The notes under the pieces: model-generated | The model's input: only the letters and a program-made list of their open reading frames with translations | What the model was told of the DNA's origin: nothing | The model's database searches: none | DNA from: CAWJNF01 sp963844235 | Lineage (GTDB): Bacteria; Actinomycetota; Thermoleophilia; Gaiellales; Gaiellaceae | Direction: 5' to 3' | Assembly (NCBI GenBank): GCA_963844235.1 | Contig: CAWJNF010000004.1 | Coordinates: 992,001-1,056,000, forward strand | DNA length: 64,000 nt | Translations under genes and position numbers: made by a program | Shown here: positions 15,910 to 24,263 of the stretch, piece by piece | Numbering within the stretch: position 1 is the stretch's first letter | How the letters are laid out: each line of letters opens with the position of its first letter

Positions 15910-17424
15910 CTAGCCGACCGGGAAATGAACGCGGTTCCCCGTGTCGATCCAGACGCTCTTGACCTCCGTGTAGCCGTGCAGCGCCTCGACGCCCATCTCC
16001 CGGCCGAGCCCGCTCTGCTTGTAGCCGCCGAACGGCATCCCATGCGCGAGCACGCGGTAGTTGTTGACCCACACCGTGCCGGCACGAAGCCGTCCGACCA
16101 TGCGGTGCGCCCGGCCGACGTTCTCGGTCCAGACGCCGGCGGCGAGCCCGTACGGCGTGTCGTTGGCGATGCGAACGGCGTCTTCCTCGTCGTCGAACCG
16201 CAACAGGCAGACGACGGGCCCGAAGACCTCCTCGCGCGCCAGCCGGCATGAGTTGTCGACGTCGCCGAACACGGTCGGCTCCACGAAGAAGCCGCGACCT
16301 TCCGGCCTGCCGCCGCCGGCCAGCAGCGTGAGCCCTTCCTGCTTGCCGAGCTCGAGATAGCCGAGCACCTTCTCGAGCTGCGCCCGGGAGGCCAGCGGGC
16401 CGAGCTGGGTCTCGGGGTCCATCGGATCCCCGGTCCGGATCTTGCCCGCGCGCTCGGCGAGCAAGGTCGCGACCTCGTCGTAGACGGCGTTCTCGATCAG
16501 CACACGCGAGCCGGCGATGCACGTCTGGCCGGTGGCCGCGAAGACCCCCGCCATGATGCCGTTGACCGCGTTGTCGAGATCCGCGTCGGCGAAGACGACG
16601 TTCGGCGACTTGCCGCCGAGCTCCAGCGAGACGCGGGCGTTGCGCTCCGCCGCGGCACGCGCGATTGCCTTGCCAGTAGACGTCGAGCCGGTGAAAGCGA
16701 TCTTGTCGACGCCGGGATGGTTGACGAGGGCTATCCCGGTCGGGTCCCCGTAGCCGGTGACGACGTTCACGACGCCGGCCGGGAAGCCGGCCTCGACGAT
16801 CAGCTCCGCCAGCAGCAGCGTGGACGTCGGCGTCACCTCGGACGGTTTCACGACGACTGTGTTGCCGGCCGCAAGCGCCGGGAAGAGCTTCCACCCGAGC
16901 AGTCCGAGCGGCGTGTTCCACGGCGTGATCGCGGCCACGACGCCGATCGGCTCCCTCACCGTGTAGCCGACGAAGTTTGGTGCGCTTACCGGGACGGTCA
17001 TCCCGTGCAGCGCCTCGCCGAGACCGGCGAAGAAGTGACAGTCCGCCGCCAGGGCGTTGGCGCCCGGCCGCATCTCGGAGACGAGCTTCCCGTTCTCGCG
17101 AATCTGGCGGTACGTGAGGGTCTCGGCGTTCTCCTCGATCAGCTGCGCGAGCCGGCGCAGCAGCCCGGCGCGCTCGGCCGCCGACGTTTGCGGCCAGCCG
17201 TCGGCGTCGAACGCCCTTCGCGCCGCGCGGACGGCCCGATCGACGTCCGCCGCACCCGCGATCGGAACGCGACCCCAGGGCTCCTCGGTGTAGGGATCCA
17301 CGCAGGAGAATGTCTCGCCGGATTCCGCCAGCACCCACTCGCCGTCGACGAGCATCCTGACCTCGCGGTCGACGTCCTCGGGCGGCCGCAGGTTGGAGCG
17401 GACCGCGTCATCCGTCACTGCCAT
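15910..17424 (-). CDS. NAD(P)-dependent aldehyde dehydrogenase (candidate aromatic aldehyde dehydrogenase)
   Basis: The 504-residue enzyme has PWNTP, the general base Glu in ELGGKSPN and the nucleophile Cys in GQTCIAG. ATG 17424 is chosen over a longer frame because GGAGG precedes it. The start overlaps the end of pcaC by 17 bp. Lying between pcaC/pobA and a flavoprotein, and downstream of the hydroxycinnamate genes, it is a reasonable candidate for oxidising vanillin or 4-hydroxybenzaldehyde to the acid. That is inferred from context; the fold alone does not give the substrate. Confidence 0.85.
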   Translation of the reverse strand: MAVTDDAVRSNLRPPEDVDREVRMLVDGEWVLAESGETFSCVDPYTEEPWGRVPIAGAADVDRAVRAARRAFDADGWPQTSAAERAGLLRRLAQLIEENAETLTYRQIRENGKLVSEMRPGANALAADCHFFAGLGEALHGMTVPVSAPNFVGYTVREPIGVVAAITPWNTPLGLLGWKLFPALAAGNTVVVKPSEVTPTSTLLLAELIVEAGFPAGVVNVVTGYGDPTGIALVNHPGVDKIAFTGSTSTGKAIARAAAERNARVSLELGGKSPNVVFADADLDNAVNGIMAGVFAATGQTCIAGSRVLIENAVYDEVATLLAERAGKIRTGDPMDPETQLGPLASRAQLEKVLGYLELGKQEGLTLLAGGGRPEGRGFFVEPTVFGDVDNSCRLAREEVFGPVVCLLRFDDEEDAVRIANDTPYGLAAGVWTENVGRAHRMVGRLRAGTVWVNNYRVLAHGMPFGGYKQSGLGREMGVEALHGYTEVKSVWIDTGNRVHFPVG

Positions 17425-17818
17425 GACTACCTCCAGTCTCGGCGGACAACTCGTCGAGCACGCGCTGGCCGACAGCGAACGCGCCGTTCGCGGCGGGCAC
17501 CCCTGCGTAGACCGCCATCTGGAGGAAGATCTCCGAGATCTCCTCCGGCGTGAGGCCATTTCGCAGCGCCGCGCGGACGTGCATCGCCACCTCGTCCTCC
17601 GCACGCAGCGTGACGAGGGCCGCGAGGGTGATCGCCGACCGGGTACGCCGATCGAGGCCGGGGCGCGACCAGACGTCCGCCCAGGCCGTCCTGGTGGCGA
17701 ACTCCTGGAACGGCGCCGTGAAGGACGTCATGCGTGCGATGGCGCGGTCGACGTGCTCGTCGCCGAGCACCTCGCGGCGCACGCGTAGGCCCTCGGGATC
17801 GAGGTTCGCCTCGGTCAT
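17408..17818 (-). CDS. pcaC: 4-carboxymuconolactone decarboxylase
   Basis: The 136-residue protein has the length and motifs of PcaC: DRRTRSAITLAAL, then HVRAALRNGLTPEEI and VYAGVPAANGAF. PcaC decarboxylates gamma-carboxymuconolactone to 3-oxoadipate enol-lactone in the protocatechuate branch of the beta-ketoadipate pathway. Neighbours pobA and pcaHG on the same strand support this strongly. PcaB (cycloisomerase) and PcaD (enol-lactone hydrolase) are not found in the window. Confidence 0.9.
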   Translation of the reverse strand: MTEANLDPEGLRVRREVLGDEHVDRAIARMTSFTAPFQEFATRTAWADVWSRPGLDRRTRSAITLAALVTLRAEDEVAMHVRAALRNGLTPEEISEIFLQMAVYAGVPAANGAFAVGQRVLDELSAETGGSHGSDG

Positions 17819-17856
17819 GGCATGCCTCCAGGCGGTCGCGGGTCGGAAGCATCACT

Positions 17857-19053
17857 CTAGGGCAGCGCCTCGCGAGAGAGACCGACGTAGTTCTCCGAGA
17901 GACTCCGCGCGGCTGCCTCGGACGCCGCGACGTAGCGCAGCCGCGCGAGCTGGAGCCTGTGCTCGTACGACTCGTCCGGAACGTGGACGAGGCGGGACAT
18001 GTACGCGGAGAAGTCCTGTGCACGCCAGACCCGCGCGGCGCAGGCGTCCGAGTAGCGCTCGAGCCCCTCGTCGCTGCCTGAGCGATACCAGGAGATCAGC
18101 GCCTCGGAGAGGTTCCAAACGTCGTGCACCGCGAGGTTGAGCCCCTTGGCGCCGGTCGGCGGCACGATGTGCGATGCGTCGCCCGCGAGGAAGAGCCGGC
18201 CGTGCTGCATCGGCTCCGAGACGAACGAGCGCATTGGCGTGATGCTCTTCTCGAACGTCGGCCCACGGTTGACCCGCCAGGACGGGTCCTCCCGGTTCTC
18301 CATGCGAGCGTCCAGCTCGTCCCACACCCGCTCGTCGGGCCAGACGTCGATCTGCTCGTCGGCCGGCACCTGCAGGTAGAGGCGGGAGACGGCCCTGGAA
18401 CGCATCGAATAGAGGGCGAAGCCGCGCTCGTGACACGCGTAGATCAGCTCCTCGGTGGCCGGCGCCGCCTCGGCCAGAATGCCGAGCCAGGCCCACGGGT
18501 AGGCGATGGTGAAGGCGCGGCGCAGGCCGGCCGGGATGGTCTCGCGACAGATGCCGTGGAAGCCGTCGCAGCCGGCCACGATGTCGCAGGCGAGCTCGTG
18601 CTCGAGCCCACCGCGGCGAAACGTCACCCGCGGGGCATCCGTCGCGTGGTCGTGCACGACGACGTCCTCTGCCTCGAAGCGCAGGTCGCCTCCTGCTGCC
18701 ATCCGGTGCTCGACGATGTCCCTGACGAGCTCCTGCTGACCGTAGACCGTGACCGCACGACCCGTCAGGTCCGTCATCGGGATCCGGTGCCCGCGCCCGT
18801 CGAAGCGCAGCTCGATGCCTTTGTGGACGAGCCCCTCGCGCAGCATCCGCTCTCCTACGCCGACGTCGGCGATCAGCCGCGCGACCTCGTGCTCGAGCAC
18901 GCCTGCGCGAACGCGGTCGAGGCAGTACTCGAGGCTGCGCAGCTCGAGCGTGACGGTCGCGATCCCCTCGAGCGACAGCAGCTGGGAGAGCAGCAGCCCG
19001 GCCGGGCCGGCGCCGACGATCGCGACCTGTGTTCGCTCGTGGACAACGGTCAT
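17857..19053 (-). CDS. pobA: 4-hydroxybenzoate 3-monooxygenase
   Basis: The 398-residue group A flavoprotein matches PobA in length and motifs: GAGPAGLLLS for FAD, the GCDGFHG NADPH/FAD motif, and GDASHIVPPTGAKGLNLA near the C-terminus. It hydroxylates 4-hydroxybenzoate to protocatechuate, feeding PcaGH. ATG 19053 is chosen because it begins the conserved strand; the longer in-frame extension would translate the upstream 83-bp repeat. The Shine-Dalgarno sequence is weak. Confidence 0.92.
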   Translation of the reverse strand: MTVVHERTQVAIVGAGPAGLLLSQLLSLEGIATVTLELRSLEYCLDRVRAGVLEHEVARLIADVGVGERMLREGLVHKGIELRFDGRGHRIPMTDLTGRAVTVYGQQELVRDIVEHRMAAGGDLRFEAEDVVVHDHATDAPRVTFRRGGLEHELACDIVAGCDGFHGICRETIPAGLRRAFTIAYPWAWLGILAEAAPATEELIYACHERGFALYSMRSRAVSRLYLQVPADEQIDVWPDERVWDELDARMENREDPSWRVNRGPTFEKSITPMRSFVSEPMQHGRLFLAGDASHIVPPTGAKGLNLAVHDVWNLSEALISWYRSGSDEGLERYSDACAARVWRAQDFSAYMSRLVHVPDESYEHRLQLARLRYVAASEAAARSLSENYVGLSREALP

Positions 19054-19101
19054 CTGCAAGCGCCCCTGGGAGTACGCGCCTGCTCGACCGCCAAGGATCT
19101 C

Positions 19102-19184
19102 GTAGGGGCGGGACATGTCCCGCCCGAGACAGAGCAGGCACCGGAGACACGACATCGTGCGGGCCGGACATATCCGGCCCCTAC
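19102..19184. repeat. 83-bp palindromic intergenic element, copy 2 (inverted)
   Basis: Two hairpins (19102-19125 and 19161-19184) with GGACATGTCC and GGACATATCC cores are bounded by GTAGGGGC and GCCCCTAC. Read on the minus strand, the element matches the copy at 65-147 over its ends and partly in the middle, and has exactly the same length. It lies 48 bp upstream of pobA, in the pcaG-pobA gap. Confidence 0.75.
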
Positions 19185-19206
19185 ATCCATTCCGCCCATA
19201 CGCAGG

Positions 19207-19780
19207 CTAGACCGCGAAGAAGACAGTCTCGCCCGCGCCTTGGAGTCTGATGTCGAAGCGCAGGAACCCGTCCTCCTGGACCGCGACGAGCGTCGCTCGC
19301 CGCTCCGGCGCAACGAGCGCGAGCACCGGATCAGCGGCGTTGGCGGACTCCTCGTCAGGGAAGTACATGCGTGTCGCGAGACGCTTCAGCAGACCGCGCG
19401 CAAACACGCCGACGACGAGGTGCGGCGCCTGGAGGCGCCCGTCCGGGTAGGGCACGGCGCCGGGCTTCACGATTACGAGCTCGAACCGCCCGTCGTCCTC
19501 CGTGCCTGATCGACCGAAGCCGGCGAAGCCCCTCGGCCACAAGGTCATCGCGCGCGTCCGCGGGATGCGAGTACCGTCCCGCCGGGCTCGCCTGCCAGAT
19601 CTCCACCATGCCGTCGGGCACGGGGTCGCCCGCGCCGTCGAGCATCCGGCCCCGGATCACGAGCGCCCCGGGATCGTCGCGGGGGACGACTTCCGGCGTG
19701 ACGACGTCGTGCAGCAGCCCGATGCTCAGGTACGGCCCGACGGTCTGCGACGGAGACAGGCCGGACGGCGCGCTAGTCAT
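19207..19780 (-). pseudogene. pcaG: Protocatechuate 3,4-dioxygenase alpha subunit, frameshifted as read
   Basis: The N-terminal part (SQTVGPYLSIGLL to SHPADARDD) and the C-terminal part (WPRGFAGFGRSGTEDDG onward) lie in different frames. Removing one T on the coding strand at 19541-19542 (CTTG to CTG) gives a continuous 190-residue PcaG of normal size. The ATG overlaps the pcaH stop by 8 bp. PcaG forms the alpha half of the PcaGH heterodimer; the iron ligands are in PcaH. With pcaH intact and several similar indels nearby, a sequencing or assembly error is more likely than a true lesion. Confidence 0.85.
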
Positions 19781-20504
19781 CGTGCGGCTCCTCGAGCGGT
19801 GTCGGCAGCCGGCCGCCGAGCACGATGTCGAAGCGGTAGCCCAGTGCCCAGTCAGACTCCGTCAGGTCGATGTCGAAGCGGCAGACAAGGCGCTCGCGAG
19901 CCCGCTCGTCGCGGATCGAGTTGAAGATCGGGTCGAAGTCGAAGAGCGGGTCGCCGGGGAAGTACATCTGCGTGACGAGGCGCTCCGTGAAGGCACGGCC
20001 GAAGAGCGAGAAGTGGATGTGGTTGGGCCGCCAGGCGTTCGGATGGTTCGGCCAGGGGTAGGCGCCCGGCTTGACGGTCACGAAGCGGTAGCTGCCATCG
20101 TCGCCCGTGAGGCAGCGGCCGCCGCCGCTGAAGTTCGGATCGAGCGGCGCGGAATGGGCGTCGGTGGAATGGCGATAGCGACCGGCTGCGTTCGCCTGCC
20201 AAATCTCGATCAGCTCCCCGCGGATCGGCCTGCCGTCGCCGTCGAGCACGCGCCCGGCGACGACGATCCGCTCGCCGACCGGCTCGCCGGCGTGCTGGCG
20301 CGTCAGGTCGCTGTCGGTCGGGCGAACGGCGGACTCGCCGTAGACGGGGCCGGTCAGCTCGGAGAGCGTGTGCGGCAGCACGACGAGCGGCTCCTGCGGC
20401 GCCCGCAGCCGCGTCCCCACGTAGTCCGGCCACAGGTAGGGCGGATCGACGCCGGCGCCGTACTCCTCGTCGAGCAGGTGGGAGGTCGAAGCGATCTGGC
20501 TCAT
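19773..20504 (-). CDS. pcaH: Protocatechuate 3,4-dioxygenase beta subunit
   Basis: The 243-residue intradiol dioxygenase carries the four Fe(III) ligands at the expected spacing: Y110 (GRYRH), Y149 (GAYPW), H162 and H164 (NHIHF). It opens protocatechuate between the hydroxyls to 3-carboxy-cis,cis-muconate. ATG 20504 starts the conserved N-terminus just after a large hairpin (20518-20558), with a weak AGG-type ribosome site. It is translationally coupled to pcaG. Confidence 0.94.
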   Translation of the reverse strand: MSQIASTSHLLDEEYGAGVDPPYLWPDYVGTRLRAPQEPLVVLPHTLSELTGPVYGESAVRPTDSDLTRQHAGEPVGERIVVAGRVLDGDGRPIRGELIEIWQANAAGRYRHSTDAHSAPLDPNFSGGGRCLTGDDGSYRFVTVKPGAYPWPNHPNAWRPNHIHFSLFGRAFTERLVTQMYFPGDPLFDFDPIFNSIRDERARERLVCRFDIDLTESDWALGYRFDIVLGGRLPTPLEEPHDD

Positions 20505-20517
20505 GTGGCCTGGACTT

Positions 20518-20558
20518 ATAGCGCACAGGCGTTCGCCCTGCGAACGCCTGTGCGCTAT
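20518..20558. terminator. Perfect 19-bp inverted repeat between the metE-like gene and pcaH
   Basis: ATAGCGCACAGGCGTTCGC and its exact complement are separated by CCT. The TAG stop of the metE-like gene (20555-20557) lies inside the right arm, and pcaH starts 14 bp beyond the left arm. There is no T-tract, so it may be a processing or stability hairpin rather than a classical terminator. Confidence 0.65.
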
Positions 20559-21672
20559 CCCCAGATCTCCTGCGCGGTCTCGACGACGAGGCGGAGCTTG
20601 GCGACCTGCTCGTCGTACGTCAGCGCGTTGCCATCGACGGTCGACGAGAAGCCGCATTGGGGCGAGAGGCAGAGCTGCTCGAGCGGGACGAAGCGGCCCG
20701 CCTCCTCGATGCGCCGCTTCAGCTCGTCCTTGGACTCGAGCGCCCCGCTCTTCGTCGTCACGAGCCCGAGCACCACCTGCTTTCCCTTCGGCACGAACCG
20801 CAGCGGCTCGAAGCTGCCCGAGCGCTCGTCGTCGTACTCGAGGAAGAAGCCGTCCACCTCGAGGTCGCCGAAGAGCGCCTCGGCGACGAAGTCGTAGCTT
20901 CCCTCGGCGGCCCACGAGGAGCGGAAGTTGCCGCGGCACAGGTGCGTCGTCACGGCCATGCCCTCGGGGCGGCCGGCGAGCGCCTCGTTGATGTGCCGGA
21001 TGTAGGCAACGTGCTGACGATCGGGATCTCCTCCGATTCCGGCCACGTACTCGCGCTGCTGCGGGTCGTTCAGGTAGGCGAGGCTCGTGTCGTCGAACTG
21101 GAGGTACGTGCAGCCGAGCTCGCCGAGGCGGCGTACCTGCTCCGCTGTAGGCGGTCCGTGAGGTCGGCCCAGAACGCATCCATCTCCGGGTAGACGTCGG
21201 GGTTGACGGCGGCGCGCCCGCCGCGGAAGTGGACCATGCTGGGTGACGGAATCGTCAGCTTCGGCGTCGCGCCCGTCACGCAGGAGCGCAGCATGGCGAA
21301 GTCCTCGCCGAAGATCGTCTCGGTCACCCCGAGCCTGCCGACCACCTGCATCGCGGCGGGAGTGAACTCGATCGTTCCCTCCGCGTTGCGGAACTGAATC
21401 GTGAGATCGCCGGGCGCCTTCTCGACGCCGTCGAGCCGGTAGATGAAGTCCATGTGCCACGAGGAGCGGCGGAACTCGCCGTCGGTGACGGACTGGAGAC
21501 CGACGTCCTCCTGCATGCGCACTGCCGCCCGGATCGCGTCGTCCTCCGCCCGGCTCAGCTCCTCGGCGGATTTCCGACCCTGCGCGAAGCTCTCGCGCGC
21601 CGCCAGCAGCTCCGGCGGGCGCAACAGGCTGCCGACATGGTCGGCGCGAAACGGTGGCGTCGTCCGGCCCAC
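20555..21672 (-). pseudogene. MetE-like (cobalamin-independent methionine synthase C-terminal family) protein, frameshifted as read
   Basis: The N-terminal part (RADHVGSLLRPPELL to DAFWADLT) and the C-terminal part (EQVRRLGELGCTYLQFDD to the end) are in different frames, with the break at 21138-21160. One missing base would restore a protein of about 372 residues. The zinc-site residues of the MetE C-terminal fold are visible: His and Cys in THLCRGN, Glu in FFLEYDD and Cys in SPQCGF. Short stand-alone MetE-like proteins lack the N-terminal folate-binding half, so their methyl donor is unclear. It lies 3 bp after the aryl-alcohol dehydrogenase, in a pathway where methoxyl groups must be removed. 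Confidence 0.75.
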
Positions 21673-21675
21673 GAC

Positions 21676-22773
21676 TCACATGCGGAGAACGGGCTTGATC
21701 GTCGTCCCCGCCTCGGCGTGGTGGGCGGCTTCGTCGATCTGGTCGAAGTCGTAGAAGGTCATCAGCCGGTCGATCGGGAAACGGCCCTGCCGCCAGAGCT
21801 CGACGAGCCGCGGAATGAAGACCGGCGGCACGCTCTCGCCCTCGACGATGCCCCGCACCGTACGCCCGACCGACAGGATGCTGTTCACGTTGAGCGCCAC
21901 CTCGGCGTCCCCCGGAGGCGCTCCGACAATGCCTGTCGTGCCTGCCGGGGCCGTCGACTCGACCGCCTGGCGGAGAACCTCCACGGAGCCGGTCGTCTCG
22001 AGCGCGAAGTCGACGCCCCGGCCCGTGATCCGCTGAATCTCTGCGACGACGTCCCGCTGACTCGGTTCGATGACATGCGTCGCGCCGAGCTCGAGCGCGA
22101 GCTCGAGCCGCTTCGGCCTGATGTCGACGCCGACGATGGTCGTGCAGCCGGCGATCACGCCGGCCATGACGGCCGAGAGCCCGACGCCACCCGTTCCGAA
22201 GACGGCGAGCGTCGATCCTGCGGGCGCGCGGAACGCGTTCAGCACGCTCCCGGCGCCGGTTTGCACACCGCATCCGAGCGGCGCGGCTATCTCGAGGCTA
22301 ATCGCGTCAGGCAGGACGGTGACGTTGCGCTCGGTTGCAACCGCGTGGGTCGCGAAGCTCGACTGGCCGAAGAAGTGGGAGTGAACCGGCTCGCCGTCCC
22401 GCGAGAGGGCAGTCGTGCCGTCGGGCCGGGCTGCTGCGAAGTTGCGGCCGAAGATGTCGTGGCAGTAGAAAGGCCGGCCCGTCCTGCAGGTGGGGCACGA
22501 GCCGCAGGAGTTGAAGCTCATGCCGACGCGGTCGCCGACCTCGACCTGGGTGACCGCCGAGCCGACCTCCCGGACGATCCCTGCCCCCTCGTGGCCGAGC
22601 ACGGCCGGCAGCGGCGTCGGCAGCCACTGATCGCGGATGATGAGGTCGGTGTGGCAGACGCCTGCCGCCGCGACCTCGACGAGCACCTCGTCCGGCCGCA
22701 ACTCGCCGAGCTCGAGCTCCTGCAGGGCGAACGGCGCCCCCTTGGACTCGGTCACCGCAGCCCTGATCCTCAC
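21676..22773 (-). CDS. Zinc-dependent aryl-alcohol dehydrogenase
   Basis: The 365-residue medium-chain dehydrogenase is closest in pattern to benzyl/aryl-alcohol dehydrogenases (XylB/AreB type). Catalytic zinc ligands are in GVCHTD, GHEG and GCGVQTG; the structural zinc site is the four-Cys cluster SCGSCPTCRTGRPFYC. The NAD site is GTGGVG. It would interconvert aromatic alcohols and aldehydes such as vanillin or coniferaldehyde types. The gene is preceded by a promoter overlapped by a MarR-type operator shared with the hydroxycinnamate genes. Confidence 0.87.
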   Translation of the reverse strand: MRIRAAVTESKGAPFALQELELGELRPDEVLVEVAAAGVCHTDLIIRDQWLPTPLPAVLGHEGAGIVREVGSAVTQVEVGDRVGMSFNSCGSCPTCRTGRPFYCHDIFGRNFAAARPDGTTALSRDGEPVHSHFFGQSSFATHAVATERNVTVLPDAISLEIAAPLGCGVQTGAGSVLNAFRAPAGSTLAVFGTGGVGLSAVMAGVIAGCTTIVGVDIRPKRLELALELGATHVIEPSQRDVVAEIQRITGRGVDFALETTGSVEVLRQAVESTAPAGTTGIVGAPPGDAEVALNVNSILSVGRTVRGIVEGESVPPVFIPRLVELWRQGRFPIDRLMTFYDFDQIDEAAHHAEAGTTIKPVLRM

Positions 22774-22815
22774 CCGGTCGTTTCCTCCAAGGCGCCCGAC
22801 GGTCGGTGCGCGAGG

Positions 22816-22854
22816 ATCGTAGGAGGTGTCTGGATATATGTCAAGCTACCTGAT
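22816..22854 (-). promoter_or_regulatory. Promoter of the aryl-alcohol dehydrogenase operon with MarR-type operator
   Basis: On the minus strand TTGACA (22844-22839), 17 bp and TACGAT (22821-22816) form a good sigma70-like promoter 43 bp before the gene. The sequence ATCAGGTAGCTTGACA, running into the -35 box, is repeated at 23383-23398 between marR and ech. This suggests repression by the adjacent MarR protein. Confidence 0.65.
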
Positions 22855-22894
22855 ATAGATGGCCGCCGATATGCCCGCGCAACCGCTTCCGGCG

Positions 22895-23359
22895 CTACGG
22901 CTCGAGGAGACCGGCGCCGAGCATGCGCACGCAGCCGGTCATCCAGGCGGCGAGCTGCTCGCGCTCTCCTTCGGAGAGGTGCCCGAGCATGGTCTCCTCG
23001 ATCTCGTCGACGACGCCGTCGCACAGCACCAGTGCCTCGTGGCCGGCGCCCGTCAGCTCGACGCGGAGCACCCGCGCGTGATCCGGATCCGGATCCCGCC
23101 GGATCAGCCCCTTCTGCTCGAGGCGGGCGAGCACCTCGCTCATCGACTGCGGCGTCATGAACGAGCGCCTGGCGAGCTGCGCGCCCGAGAGGCCGCTGCG
23201 GGCCCGCAGCACCGAGAGCGTGGTGTACTGCAGGGTCGTCAGCCCGTGCTGCGCAATCCCGTCGTCGAGGTGGCGGCGCAGCGCCCGGTCGAGCCGGCCG
23301 ATCACGTAGCTCACGCGCGGCTTCGCAGCCGGCGTCTGGTCGCCCTGCGCGGCCGCCAC
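22895..23359 (-). CDS. MarR family regulator, CouR/FerR-like by context
   Basis: The 154-residue protein has the MarR winged helix (about residues 35-110: LTTLQYTTLSVL, then LARRSFMTPQSMSEVLARLEQKGLI and the DPDHARV wing). It is divergent from the feruloyl-CoA hydratase/lyase gene, with 63 bp between starts. In Rhodopseudomonas and Rhodococcus, MarR proteins called CouR repress p-coumarate genes and release DNA on binding the hydroxycinnamoyl-CoA. The same role is inferred here from position and operators. Start is GTG 23359. Confidence 0.85.
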   Translation of the reverse strand: MAAAQGDQTPAAKPRVSYVIGRLDRALRRHLDDGIAQHGLTTLQYTTLSVLRARSGLSGAQLARRSFMTPQSMSEVLARLEQKGLIRRDPDPDHARVLRVELTGAGHEALVLCDGVVDEIEETMLGHLSEGEREQLAAWMTGCVRMLGAGLLEP

Positions 23360-23382
23360 GCCAGCACGGTACCACGGTTACC

Positions 23383-23398
23383 TGTCAAGCAACCTGAC
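23383..23398. promoter_or_regulatory. MarR-type operator in the marR-ech divergent region
   Basis: TGTCAAGCAACCTGAC sits in the middle of the 63-bp gap, 23 bp from the marR start and 24 bp from the ech start. It differs by two bases from TGTCAAGCTACCTGAT at 22839-22854. Binding there would block both divergent promoters. Confidence 0.65.
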
Positions 23399-23422
23399 GT
23401 TATTCGGTGAGGGAGCCCAGCC

Positions 23423-24250
23423 ATGACGCTTGGATCGTGGAAGACCGTCCGGGTGACGCTCGACGACGGGATCGCCTGGGTCGAGCTGAACCGGCCCGAG
23501 AAGCGCAACGCCATGAACCCGACGCTGAACACGGAGATGGTCGACGTGCTCGAGACGCTCGACGCCGACGACGGCTGCGGCGTGCTCGTCCTGACCGGCG
23601 CCGGTGAGGCGTTCTCGGCCGGCATGGATCTGAAGGAGTACTTCCGCGAGGTCGACGGCAAGCCCGAGCACGTGCAGCGCAAGGTCCGGCGGGACGCCGC
23701 CCTCTGGCAGTGGCGGCTCCTGCGCACGTACCCGAAGGCGACGATCGCGATGGTGAACGGCTGGTGCTTCGGCGGCGCCTTCACGCCACTCGTGGCCTGC
23801 GACCTCGCGATCGCCGCCGACGAGGCGACGTTCGGCCTCTCTGAGATCAACTGGGGCATCCCGCCCGGGAGCGTGGTGAACAAGGCGCTCGCGGACACGG
23901 TGGGCTCTCGGGCCGGCCTCCTCTACGTCATGACGGGCCGGACGTTCGACGGTCGCCGGGCGGCTGAGATGGGCCTCGTCAACGCGAGCGTGCCGCTCAC
24001 GCAACTGCGCGACGAGGTCGAGGCGCTGGCGCGCGAGCTGCTCGACAAGAATCCCATCGTGCTCCGCGCAGCCAAGCTCGGCTTCAAGAACTGCCAGGCG
24101 ATGAGCTGGGAGCAGGCCGAGGACTACCTCTACGCGAAGCTCGAGCAATCGCAGTTCCTCGACAAGGAGCGCGGCCGCGAGCAGGGGCTCGCGCAGTTCC
24201 TCGACGAGAAGCGCATCAAGCCAGGGCTCGAGACGTACCGGCGCGCGTGA
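23423..24250 (+). CDS. ech: p-Hydroxycinnamoyl-CoA (feruloyl-CoA) hydratase/lyase
   Basis: The 275-residue crotonase-fold enzyme follows Pseudomonas HCHL along its entire length, including the diagnostic NGWCFGG and ATFGLSEINWGIPPG stretches. Key residues map with an offset of 2: Y73, E141 (the HCHL Glu143 equivalent) and Y237. HCHL Ser123 is Thr121 here. It hydrates feruloyl- or p-coumaroyl-CoA and cleaves it by retro-aldol to vanillin or 4-hydroxybenzaldehyde plus acetyl-CoA. The CoA ligase follows by 13 bp. Confidence 0.93.
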   Translation: MTLGSWKTVRVTLDDGIAWVELNRPEKRNAMNPTLNTEMVDVLETLDADDGCGVLVLTGAGEAFSAGMDLKEYFREVDGKPEHVQRKVRRDAALWQWRLLRTYPKATIAMVNGWCFGGAFTPLVACDLAIAADEATFGLSEINWGIPPGSVVNKALADTVGSRAGLLYVMTGRTFDGRRAAEMGLVNASVPLTQLRDEVEALARELLDKNPIVLRAAKLGFKNCQAMSWEQAEDYLYAKLEQSQFLDKERGREQGLAQFLDEKRIKPGLETYRRA

Positions 24251-24263
24251 AGCCCTCGAGGGG

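Noticed and set aside
14254..16251. Long plus-strand frame (665 codons) opposite the flavoprotein and aldehyde dehydrogenase.
   Set aside because: Composition is Arg/Asp/Val-rich with no recognisable domain, typical of antisense frames in GC-rich DNA; the minus-strand genes carry full catalytic motifs.
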